Assembly: GCA_964514305.1 (NCBI GenBank) | Contig: CAZEQD010000079.1 | Span: forward strand, 1-7,305 | Length of the DNA stretch: 7,305 nucleotides | Reading direction: 5' to 3' | From: CAZEQD01 sp964514305 | GTDB lineage: Bacteria; Acidobacteriota; Aminicenantia; Aminicenantales; Aminicenantaceae | Shown here: piece by piece, positions 1-6,064 of the stretch | How positions within the stretch are numbered: the stretch's first letter is position 1 | Layout of the letters: every line of letters starts with the position of its first letter | Notes under the pieces: model-generated | Database searches by the model: none | Seen by the model: the letters and a program-made list of their open reading frames with translations, nothing else | Told to the model about the DNA's origin: nothing | Program-made: the position numbers and the translations under genes

Positions 1-27
1 GTTTAAATGCAAAATAATAATCCAGAG

Positions 28-33
28 AAGGAG
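28..33 (+). promoter_or_regulatory. Shine-Dalgarno site deciding the start of the first M14 gene
   Basis: AAGGAG lies six bases before the ATG at 40. The in-frame ATG at 7 has no such site and would put 11 polar residues in front of the signal peptide, so the start at 40 is preferred. Confidence 0.8.
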
Positions 34-39
34 AGAATC

Positions 40-1698
40 ATGAGCAAGGGTGAGAAATTTTGTTTTTTATGTTTTAGCTTGGTTTTTTTGTTGCTCTTAG
101 TTGGAATTTCTTATTTACCCGCTCAACAGAAACCTTTGACGCTAGCAGAGTCAAGCCAGTTTAAGGCCACATCGCGCTATGCTGATGTCATTAACTTTAT
201 TCATAGTCTTCAGCAACAAAGTAATCGTCTCCGGGTAGAAAAACTTTGTTTCAGTGCTGAGGGACGGTATGTTCCCTTGCTTATTATCGGTGATCCTCCT
301 CCTTCTTCTCCACTTGATCTTAAGGGTGATGACCGGGCTGTCATTTATATCGAGGCTAATATCCACGCTGGGGAAGTAGAAGCTAAAGAGGCATCGTTGA
401 TGCTAGCCAGGGATATTGTCTTGGCCAAGAGTCCGCCTTATTTGGATAAGCTGGTTATCCTGATGGCTCCTATCTTTAATGCCGATGGTAATGAAAAGAT
501 AAGCCCGGAGAACCGCCGGAATCAACATGGTCCAGAAGAAGGAGTTGGTGTGCGTTATAACGGCCAGTACCTGGATTTAAATAGAGATGCTATGAAGCTG
601 GAAACTCCAGAAGTAAGAGGGCTCGTCCAGAATGTCCTCTGCCGTTGGGACCCGGTGTTGTTTTTTGATGGACATACTCATAACGGCTCTTATCATCGAG
701 AGCCTGTAACCTATGTTTGGGGGCTTAATCCTAATGGGGATAGTTCGATTATTGCTTACCTGAGGGATGAAATGATGTCAGCCATTAGCCACATCTTGAA
801 GAAAAAATATAAGATTCTTTCTATCCCTCATGGGGATTTTATGGATGTTAAAAATCCAGATAAGGGCTGGCAGACTTTAGGACCTCAACCCCGGTATATC
901 ACTAATTATATCGGGCTCAGGAATCGATTGGCTATTCTCAATGAGAATTACCCTTACACAGATTTTAAAACCAGAGTTTATGGATGCTATCATTTTCTTA
1001 AATCAATTTTAGATTACTGCTCGGCCCATAAAAATGAAATAAAGAAGTTAATTGCTCAGGCAGACCGGAAGACAATTTTAAGAGGATTGAATCCCTCTCC
1101 CAAAGATACATTTGCTGTTAAATATGACTTGAAGCCGATGGCCAAGAAATTAACTATCCTGGGTTATGAAATGAAAGTTACTAAAAAATCCGGGAACTGG
1201 CCCCAAGTCAAAATAATAGATAAAAAAAGAACCTATCACCCGCCTTATTATTGCAACTATATTGCCAAAAGAACGGTTCAATTTCCCTATGCTTATCTTA
1301 TTCCTTTTTCCTTTCCTGAGGTTAAAGAAAAACTTCTCCAGCATGGGATTGTAGTAGAAAGATTGACAAGGTCTGTAACCTTAGAAGTCCAATCTTTTAA
1401 GATTAAAGAAATAAAGAGTCAAGATCGAATTTATCAAGGCCATCGTCTTAATACAGTCAAAGGTGAATATAGACTCGAAAAGAAAGAATTTCCTGCTGGT
1501 ACCCTTTTTATCGGCACTGCTCAGCCCCTGGCTAATGTGGTTGCTTATCTCCTTGAGCCTGAAAGCGATGATGGGTTTTTTGTCTGGAATTTTTTTGACC
1601 GCTATCTTGTTCCTGAATGGGGGCGAGGATATAGAGATTATCCAGTCTATAAGCTTCTCCACCCGACCTTCTTGGCTAAAAAAGTTATCAGGGAATAA
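40..1698 (+). CDS. Exported M14-family zinc carboxypeptidase-like metallopeptidase
   Basis: Predicted secreted zinc exopeptidase of the M14 (carboxypeptidase A-like) clan, 552 residues from the ATG at 40. Residues 1-30 form a Sec signal peptide: a short basic start, then a Phe/Leu-rich core ending near LPAQQ, with no lipobox Cys. The mature protein carries the M14 landmarks in order: HAGE (zinc ligands H109 and E112), FNADGNE, LNRD (R182, the usual substrate carboxylate contact), DGHTHNGSYH (third zinc ligand H212) and LNENYPYTDFKTRV (probable general base E302). All catalytic positions are present, so it should be active. About 250 C-terminal residues lie beyond the catalytic Glu; they hold no motif I can name but are conserved in the paralogue at 6065-7305. 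It probably trims peptides outside the cytoplasm; substrate specificity cannot be read. The secreted propeller-protein remnant follows after 51 bases in the same direction, so the two were probably co-transcribed. Confidence 0.88.
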   Translation: MSKGEKFCFLCFSLVFLLLLVGISYLPAQQKPLTLAESSQFKATSRYADVINFIHSLQQQSNRLRVEKLCFSAEGRYVPLLIIGDPPPSSPLDLKGDDRAVIYIEANIHAGEVEAKEASLMLARDIVLAKSPPYLDKLVILMAPIFNADGNEKISPENRRNQHGPEEGVGVRYNGQYLDLNRDAMKLETPEVRGLVQNVLCRWDPVLFFDGHTHNGSYHREPVTYVWGLNPNGDSSIIAYLRDEMMSAISHILKKKYKILSIPHGDFMDVKNPDKGWQTLGPQPRYITNYIGLRNRLAILNENYPYTDFKTRVYGCYHFLKSILDYCSAHKNEIKKLIAQADRKTILRGLNPSPKDTFAVKYDLKPMAKKLTILGYEMKVTKKSGNWPQVKIIDKKRTYHPPYYCNYIAKRTVQFPYAYLIPFSFPEVKEKLLQHGIVVERLTRSVTLEVQSFKIKEIKSQDRIYQGHRLNTVKGEYRLEKKEFPAGTLFIGTAQPLANVVAYLLEPESDDGFFVWNFFDRYLVPEWGRGYRDYPVYKLLHPTFLAKKVIRE

Positions 1699-1737
1699 TT
1701 GAACGAATCTCAATATTTTTATATGATTTATTCAATA

Positions 1738-1745
1738 GGGAGGAG
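1738..1745 (+). promoter_or_regulatory. Shine-Dalgarno site for the TTG start at 1750
   Basis: GGGAGGAG stands four bases before TTG at 1750. It decides the start of the propeller-protein remnant: translation from 1750 gives a clean basic-hydrophobic signal peptide, whereas an earlier in-frame TTG at 1699 would add 17 residues and has no such site. Confidence 0.7.
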
Positions 1746-1749
1746 TGAA

Positions 1750-2239
1750 TTGGTTAAGAAGTTTAAATCAGTTATTACTCTAGTTTTTCTATTTTTAGGG
1801 CTGGCGATAATTAATAGCCTGAGTTTTGCCCAATCTTTGGAGAAAAATCTCATAAAGGATTTTTCATGGCGCAACATTGGACCTGCCAATACCAACGGTC
1901 GTATTTCCGATATTGAAGCTCTGGACAGAGATTTTACTTTTGTGCTGGTTGCCTCAGCCTCATGTGGAGTCTGGAAATCAACCAATACTGGAATTACTTG
2001 GATGCCAATTTTTGACCACTATGGTTCCTCTTCAATAGGAGATGTTGCTATTTTTGAGAAGAATCCGGATATCATTTGGGTAGGAACTGGTGAGAAAAAT
2101 TGGAGGACGATTTACTCCCCGTCTCCAGGGGCCTGAGGCTAGACCAGGACAATATAAGCTTACAATGAAGGTTGATAACCAAATGTACACTGGCCAAATT
2201 ATTATCAGAAATGACCCGCTTTTGAATGAAGACAAATAA
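1750..2239 (+). pseudogene. Secreted BNR/VPS10-type beta-propeller protein, internally deleted remnant
   Basis: From the TTG at 1750 there is a signal peptide (VKKFKS, a hydrophobic core, cleavage near SFA-QS). It is followed by the N-terminal start of the WD40/YVTN/BNR-like (VPS10, sortilin-type) secreted propeller family: FSWRNIGPANTNGRISDIEA, SCGVWKSTNTGITW (an Asp-box-like blade), SSIGDVAIF and WVGTGEKN. In intact relatives the GTGE motif is followed by several hundred residues of further blades. Here the frame runs only to a stop at 2133-2135. The next frame, read from about 2102, gives GGRFTPRLQGPEARPGQYKL and then a short beta-rich stretch ending in DPLLNEDK with a stop at 2237. That resembles the usual C-terminus of the same family (a PGxYxxxLxVDGxxY pattern). 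So about 117 N-terminal and 45 C-terminal codons are joined near 2100 with a frame change, out of roughly 1000 codons expected from memory of the family. It is very unlikely to be functional. A misassembly is the main alternative. Confidence 0.82.
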
Positions 2240-2267
2240 TTGTTTTATTTTGTTTTGGCTATATATT
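2240..2267 (+). promoter_or_regulatory. Possible promoter for the sulfatase maturase gene
   Basis: TTGTTT (2240-2245) and TATATT (2262-2267) are 16 bases apart, just after the stop of the broken propeller gene and just before the ribosome binding site at 2278. The predicted transcript start, about 2274, leaves a very short leader. The AT-rich context makes chance matches common. Confidence 0.28.
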
Positions 2268-2277
2268 GGCCATGGAT

Positions 2278-2283
2278 AGGAAG
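2278..2283 (+). promoter_or_regulatory. Shine-Dalgarno site deciding the maturase start
   Basis: AGGAAG lies seven bases before ATG at 2291. The open frame extends upstream to a TTG at 2240, but that would add 17 hydrophobic residues not typical of the family and has no ribosome binding site. Confidence 0.65.
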
Positions 2284-2290
2284 AATTGAT

Positions 2291-3451
2291 ATGCAATATT
2301 TTTTGAAACGGCTAAATTCCATCTTGATAAAGCCCGCGGGTCCAGATTGTAATATGGCTTGTACTTACTGTTTCTACCTGAAAAAAGCAAAGTTATTCTC
2401 CAAGACTAAGAAACATCGAATGAGAGAAGATATACTTGAAGAAACTATCAGGCAAGCGATGACCCAATCTGAAGACCAAATTTCCTTTGCTTGGCAAGGA
2501 GGAGAACCGACTCTTATGGGGGTTGCTTTTTATGAGAAGGCAATCAGATTTCAACAGCGTTATGGCTATAATCAATTGGTAGGGAATGGCTTACAAACCA
2601 ATGGACTTTTGATTGATAGAAATTGGGCCAAATTCTTGAAGAGATATAAATTTTTGGTAGGCATATCTTTGGACGGACCTAAACATGTTCACAACCGTTA
2701 TCGGAAGTTAAAAAATGGCCAGGGTTCTTGGTCAAAAGTGGTAGATAAGGCCAAGCTTCTTTTAGATTCAGGTGTAGCTGTCAATGCTTTAACTGTTGTT
2801 AATGATTATTCAGTCCGTTTTCCTGAGGAAATATATGGATTTCTTAAAGAAATGGGTTTAAGCTACATGCAGTTTATTCCTTGTTTTGAAACAGACCCGG
2901 GTGATCCGAAGAGAGTAGCTTCCTTTTCTGCTCCGCCTCTGGAATATGGAAAATTTTTGTGTAGAGTTTTTGATTTATGGCTGACTGATTTTGTGAATGA
3001 TAAACCAACAACCTCAGTTCGGCTTTTTGATTCTCTATTTTTTCGCTATGTTGATATGGAACCGCCAGACTGTGCTTTAATGTCAGAATGCGGAGTATAT
3101 GTTGTAGTAGAGCATAATGGAGATGTTTATTCCTGTGATTTTTTTGTTGATCCCGAATGGAAGCTGGGAAATGTGATGGAAAGTAATTTAATCAACATGT
3201 TAAATTCAAAGCGGCAACATGAGTTCGGAAACAGGAAAGCCAATTTGCCAGAAGCATGCCAGAAATGCCCGTGGCTGAAATTCTGTTATGGTGGCTGTCC
3301 AAAAGACCGTCTTCGGCTTCCATCTGACAATAATCTCAATCATTTCTGTCAATCATATAAGATTTTTTTTGAACACGCAGATCCGCATTTTCGTAAGCTT
3401 GCCCAGGATTGGAGAAAGCGTCAGTGGGGGGAGGATGGAACCTGTAAATAA
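2291..3451 (+). CDS. Anaerobic sulfatase-maturating radical SAM/SPASM enzyme (anSME)
   Basis: Cytoplasmic radical SAM enzyme of 386 residues that oxidises an active-site Cys or Ser of type I sulfatases to formylglycine under anaerobic conditions. The N-terminus has the diagnostic KPAGPDCNMACTYCFY, giving the CX3CX2C [4Fe-4S] site (C20, C24, C27) that cleaves S-adenosylmethionine. WQGGEPTL (about residues 68-75) is the SAM-binding GGE motif, and ISLDGP (125-130) is also typical. The C-terminal SPASM domain holds the eight cysteines for two auxiliary clusters: C261, C267, C282, C323, C326, C332, C336 and C353. Their spacing matches, as I remember it, the Clostridium perfringens enzyme at an almost constant offset. 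D283, directly after C282 (SCDFFV), corresponds to that enzyme's proposed catalytic Asp. Length and motifs are complete. No sulfatase is encoded in the window, so the target lies elsewhere. It sits between two pseudogenes in the same direction. Confidence 0.93.
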   Translation: MQYFLKRLNSILIKPAGPDCNMACTYCFYLKKAKLFSKTKKHRMREDILEETIRQAMTQSEDQISFAWQGGEPTLMGVAFYEKAIRFQQRYGYNQLVGNGLQTNGLLIDRNWAKFLKRYKFLVGISLDGPKHVHNRYRKLKNGQGSWSKVVDKAKLLLDSGVAVNALTVVNDYSVRFPEEIYGFLKEMGLSYMQFIPCFETDPGDPKRVASFSAPPLEYGKFLCRVFDLWLTDFVNDKPTTSVRLFDSLFFRYVDMEPPDCALMSECGVYVVVEHNGDVYSCDFFVDPEWKLGNVMESNLINMLNSKRQHEFGNRKANLPEACQKCPWLKFCYGGCPKDRLRLPSDNNLNHFCQSYKIFFEHADPHFRKLAQDWRKRQWGEDGTCK

Positions 3452-3591
3452 TTATTAGGAAGAATTCATGAGGCTGTAAGTATTAATAATTATCAGCAAA
3501 AGTTGCGAACAAAATTGTACACTATCCGTTTTAATCTTGTTCTCAGTTGATTTATTTGTTATATTTTTCAAACGAACAAAGTATAAAAATT

Positions 3592-3604
3592 AACTAAGTT
3601 AGTT
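3592..3604. promoter_or_regulatory. 13-bp perfect palindrome, candidate GntR operator
   Basis: AACTAA-G-TTAGTT is a perfect inverted repeat with a one-base centre. It lies five bases after a TATAAA -10-like element (3582-3587) and just before the ribosome binding site of the GntR remnant (3616). Dimeric GntR/FCD repressors often bind short palindromes over their own promoter. The position fits an autoregulatory operator, but assignment is by location only. Confidence 0.4.
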
Positions 3605-3615
3605 TGAAAATGTTT

Positions 3616-3623
3616 AAGGGAGG
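3616..3623 (+). promoter_or_regulatory. Shine-Dalgarno site of the GntR remnant
   Basis: AAGGGAGG lies ten bases before TTG at 3634. Its strength shows that translation signals survived although the gene is broken, and it places the original start. Confidence 0.6.
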
Positions 3624-3633
3624 TCTTTTTAAT

Positions 3634-4024
3634 TTGGTCTCTTTAAAAAATCAGATTTATGAATATCATAGGTTTCAAATGAAAAAGGGAGAAATTCGTC
3701 CGGGATCAATTATTAACATGGATTAAACTTGTAAAAAAATAGGTGTCAGCCGAACTACTCTTCGGGACGCCCTTGTCCGGCTTGAAATGGAGGGTTTTGT
3801 CACCATGGATAAAAGAATGGAGGGAGTCATCCACAAAGGAACACTAGAAGTTGGTTAATTCAATGGCAAGAGGGAAGTTTTTGCAGGCTGCTAATTTTAT
3901 AAGAGATGTCCATTGGTAATTTAACGTCCAGGAGAGATATGTAAAAAGTTATTATCCAGTTAATAATGAAATCGGAGTATATGAGGGAGATAAATTATTA
4001 AGAGCTGCCATGTCTAAATTTTAA
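3634..4024 (+). pseudogene. GntR/FCD-family transcriptional regulator, broken by nonsense codons and an internal deletion
   Basis: From the TTG at 3634 the frame reads as the winged helix-turn-helix of a GntR repressor: SLKNQIYEYHRFQMKKGEIR, PGS, then TAA at 3724 where relatives often have Glu (one base change). It continues with KKIGVSRTTLRDALVRLEME and GFVT, the recognition helix and wing. This frame ends at 3856. In another frame, open from 3848, the sequence reads KLVNSMARGKFLQAANFIRD and VHW, then TAA at 3917, then FNVQERYVKSYY. That resembles the last helices of an FCD ligand-binding domain. About 72 N-terminal codons are thus joined near 3845-3850 to the C-terminal end, and most of the FCD domain (roughly 110 residues) is missing. 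The frame runs on to a stop at 4022-4024, 41 bases before the next gene. Context suggests it once regulated the enolase-superfamily gene downstream. The N-terminal assignment is firm; the C-terminal one rests on remembered family patterns. Confidence 0.82.
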
Positions 4025-4055
4025 GAAGTACTAAAATGGTGAAAAAAATTTGATT

Positions 4056-4060
4056 GGGAG
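4056..4060 (+). promoter_or_regulatory. Shine-Dalgarno site deciding the start at 4066
   Basis: GGGAG is five bases before ATG at 4066. The in-frame TTG at 4054 overlaps this site and would add only four residues, so it is rejected as the start. Confidence 0.65.
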
Positions 4061-4065
4061 AAATC

Positions 4066-5169
4066 ATGAAAATTAAACAGATTGATGTTTATCAAGTTAG
4101 TTATAAACTTCTGGATGAAAAGTATGCTTGGTCTAGAGGCCACGCTGTATCCTCCTTCTTGAGCACTATCGTCAAGATAACTACAGATGAAGGGATTAAG
4201 GGATTTTCCGAAGCCTGCCCCTTGGGTTCTGCTTACATGGAAGCTTTCTCCCGGGGGATTCCCAGTGGCATTAAAGAAGTTGGTCCATCTTTGCTCGGCC
4301 AGGATCCCACCCAGATCAAAATCATTAACAGGCAGATGGATTTTGCTTTAGGCGGACATAACTATGTCAAAGCTTCTCTTGATATTGCCTGTTGGGATAT
4401 TTTAGGGCAGGCTTCAGGCCTGTCGGTGGCAGAACTCCTTGGAGGCCGGCTTCTAGAAGAATACCCCCTTTACCGAGCCATTTCTCAAGGAAGGCCGGAG
4501 GAAATGGCTGAGGATGTAGCTCGCTTCAGGGAGGAAGGCTACCGCCGTTTTCAGCTTAAAGTTGGAGGCAAACCTGATGATGATATTCAACGAATAAAGG
4601 CTTCCCTGGAGGTCATCCATTCTGGAGATATTCTGGTAGCTGATGCTAATACGGGCTGGCAGCCTCATCAGGCCCTTCGCCTGGCCAATTCTTTAAAAGG
4701 AGAAGACTTTTATCTGGAGCAGCCCTGTCCCACTTTTGAAGAATGTCTGGCTGTTCGCCAGCATACTGACTTGCCTTTTGTTTTGGACGAAGTTATAACT
4801 GGGGTAGAGCCCTTGCTCAGGGCTTACCAGCAGCAGGCTATGGATGTGGTTAACCTCAAGATATCTCGTCTCGGCGGCCTAACCAAGGCCCGGCTAATTC
4901 GAGATCTATGCGAGAAGCTAGGGATAGTTATGACCATAGAAGATAGCTGGGGAGGGGATTTAACCACAGCTACTATTGCTCACTTAGTAGCCAGTACAAA
5001 ACCTGAATTTTTGTTCACTTCCACTGATTTCAACAGTTATAATGATCTTCATCTGGCCGATGATGCTCCCCACAGAAAACAAGGCTTTCTCAGTGTTCCG
5101 GCTGGTCCCGGCTTGGGTATTCATGTGGAAGAGGAAAGATTGGGAAAACCAGTATTGACCATAAGATAA
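4066..5169 (+). CDS. Enolase-superfamily enzyme (MR/MLE type), probable hydroxyproline dehydratase/epimerase-like
   Basis: Cytoplasmic (beta/alpha)7-beta barrel enzyme of 367 residues that should abstract a proton alpha to a carboxylate held by Mg2+. An N-terminal capping domain (about 1-125) precedes the barrel. Metal ligands are clear on successive strands: D193 in VADANTGW, E218 in YLEQP and D241 in VLDEV. The acid/base lysines are K165 (FQLKVGG) and K265 (NLKISRLGG), which places it in the muconate lactonizing subgroup with one Lys on each side of the substrate. IEDSWGGDLTTATIAHL (291-307) and STDFNSYND near the C-terminus resemble cis-3-hydroxy-L-proline dehydratases and hydroxyproline-betaine epimerases more than dipeptide epimerases, because the C-terminal Asp-x-Asp usual in the latter is not evident. 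General mandelate racemase-like annotation is safe; the substrate is an inference. A broken GntR gene lies just upstream, so control of this gene has probably changed. Length is normal and all catalytic residues are present. Confidence 0.87.
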   Translation: MKIKQIDVYQVSYKLLDEKYAWSRGHAVSSFLSTIVKITTDEGIKGFSEACPLGSAYMEAFSRGIPSGIKEVGPSLLGQDPTQIKIINRQMDFALGGHNYVKASLDIACWDILGQASGLSVAELLGGRLLEEYPLYRAISQGRPEEMAEDVARFREEGYRRFQLKVGGKPDDDIQRIKASLEVIHSGDILVADANTGWQPHQALRLANSLKGEDFYLEQPCPTFEECLAVRQHTDLPFVLDEVITGVEPLLRAYQQQAMDVVNLKISRLGGLTKARLIRDLCEKLGIVMTIEDSWGGDLTTATIAHLVASTKPEFLFTSTDFNSYNDLHLADDAPHRKQGFLSVPAGPGLGIHVEEERLGKPVLTIR

Positions 5170-5206
5170 AGAAAATAAGGATGCTAAATTTTTTAATTTA
5201 AAACTA

Positions 5207-5236
5207 TTAACAACAGAATTTTTATGTTAGAATAAT
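5207..5236 (+). promoter_or_regulatory. Candidate promoter immediately before the EIIA fusion gene
   Basis: TTAACA (5207-5212) and AATAAT (5231-5236) each match the sigma-70 consensus at five of six bases with an 18-base spacer. TAGAAT at 5228-5233 with a 15-base spacer is the alternative. Transcription would begin only a few bases before the GTG/ATG at 5246/5249. Confidence 0.35.
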
Positions 5237-5248
5237 CGAGCTGTTGTG

Positions 5249-6064
5249 ATGATAAGTTCTTTTAAAAGTACTCATTTTGCTGATTTTTTAAAGCCCTCTC
5301 GAATTATATTTAACCTTAAGGCCAAAGATAAGATTGGGGCTTTGGAAGAACTTCTCGATATTTTAATTAAGCAAAAGTTAATCAAAAACAGAGAGCTTAT
5401 TCTGACCAGGATTGTTGACCGCGAAAGACTGGAATCAACAGCTATTGGCCATCAGGTAGCCCTGCCTCATGCCCGGGTCAATACAGGTGGGAATATAGCT
5501 GTAGCTGTAGGCCGCTCTAAAAATGGGATTGATTTTGAAGCAGTTGATAACAAAAAAGTTCACCTTATCATTCTGGTTATCTGGAATCCATCCATACCTG
5601 GCCTTTTCAATCATCTTTTCGCTGGCTTAGCCCAATATCTAAGAAAATCTGACTTCAGAAAAAAAATATTTGAAGCCAAATCTAAAGCTGAGCTTTATAA
5701 AGTTCTATCTCAAGTAGAACTAAGGCTTCCTGGGGAAGATAAGATAATAAATCAAGCCAGCCTTCTCCAGAAACTACAGGAAGTAGAGCTTAAGAAAAGA
5801 AAGGCCAATAAAAAGCAGCTGAAAGAACTGGAAAAGAAAGCTAATTTGATAAGAGAAGAGTTGGATGAGGCTCTCCTCGATAGGTTTGACCGGCTGATGG
5901 AAAAATACGGCTATGCCGTGGCTGAAGTAGTCGATGGAGCCTGTCAAAGCTGCAATATCAATGTGTCCACTCAGATGAGCTCGGCCATTGAAGGCAGTAA
6001 TGATATTTATATTTGTGAGAACTGTGGAAAATTCTTGGTTGCACCCAAAAAGAAATATAAATAA
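5249..6064 (+). CDS. PTS EIIA (PtsN-like) domain fused to coiled coil and CdsZ/FlgZ-type C4 zinc ribbon
   Basis: Predicted cytoplasmic regulatory protein of 271 residues from ATG 5249; GTG 5246 would add one residue. Residues about 10-155 form a PTS EIIA type 2 domain of the nitrogen (PtsN) kind. IGHQVALPHAR carries the phosphorylatable His (H74), followed by VAVGRSKNGIDFEAVDNKKV, a hydrophobic strand (HLIILVIWNP) and the C-terminal helices (FRKKIFEAKSKAELYKVL). Residues about 168-220 are charged and helical (QKLQEVELKKRKANKKQLKE), a predicted short coiled coil. Residues 221-271 match the C4-type zinc ribbon of CdsZ/FlgZ-like proteins (Pfam PF02591, zf-RING_7): YGYAVAEVVDGACQSCNINV, then ICENCGKF, with zinc ligands C232, C235, C256 and C259 (20 residues between the pairs). 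PtsN proteins normally end after the first domain, about 150-160 residues. No EI, HPr or EIIC gene is nearby, which favours a regulatory role over sugar uptake. The ribosome binding site is weak. The stop abuts that of the convergent M14 gene. Confidence 0.86.
   Translation: MISSFKSTHFADFLKPSRIIFNLKAKDKIGALEELLDILIKQKLIKNRELILTRIVDRERLESTAIGHQVALPHARVNTGGNIAVAVGRSKNGIDFEAVDNKKVHLIILVIWNPSIPGLFNHLFAGLAQYLRKSDFRKKIFEAKSKAELYKVLSQVELRLPGEDKIINQASLLQKLQEVELKKRKANKKQLKELEKKANLIREELDEALLDRFDRLMEKYGYAVAEVVDGACQSCNINVSTQMSSAIEGSNDIYICENCGKFLVAPKKKYK

Larger units (their letters stand above)
3452..3633 (+). other. AT-rich intergenic region before the GntR remnant
   Basis: No gene is supported here. 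The stretch holds an AGGAAG site and ATG (3468) that stop after three codons (MRL, then TAA), an imperfect direct repeat (AATAATTATTAG at 3447-3458 and AATAATTATCAG at 3485-3496), AT-rich promoter-like sequence (TATATT at 3560-3565, TATAAA at 3582-3587) and the palindrome at 3592-3604. It most likely carries the promoter and operator of the downstream regulator gene. Confidence 0.5.

Noticed and set aside
1463..1702. Hydrophobic 79-codon plus-strand frame at the end of the first M14 gene
   Set aside because: The hydrophobicity comes from reading conserved M14 codons out of frame; the M14 reading is supported by the paralogue.
1381..1713. Minus-strand open frame of 110 codons inside the first M14 gene
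   Set aside because: It lies wholly across a gene with clear family motifs, has no ribosome binding site and resembles no protein I know; it is a shadow frame.
2072..2296. Minus-strand frames across the propeller-gene remnant
   Set aside because: The plus strand explains this region through two recognisable family segments; the reverse frames lack start signals and homology.
3447..3496. Imperfect direct repeat AATAATTATTAG / AATAATTATCAG, possible target-site or attachment repeat
   Set aside because: It is only 12 AT-rich bases with one mismatch and no element between the copies; chance is a sufficient explanation.
3468..3593. Ribosome-site-like AGGAAG, ATG, an early TAA, then about 37 open codons with a hydrophobic stretch
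   Set aside because: The frame stops after three codons and the rest is AT-rich DNA whose Ile/Leu/Phe content is expected by chance; no family is recognisable.
2090..3860. Shared AGAA...TTGG bases at both deletion joints (near 2094-2103 and 3846-3854) as a common breakpoint signal
   Set aside because: The shared bases are few and spaced differently, and the exact joints cannot be fixed without intact relatives.
5185..5200. TAAATT-TTTT-AATTTA inverted repeat after the enolase-superfamily gene as a terminator
   Set aside because: The six-pair stem is all A-T and no U-run follows it; too weak for an intrinsic terminator.
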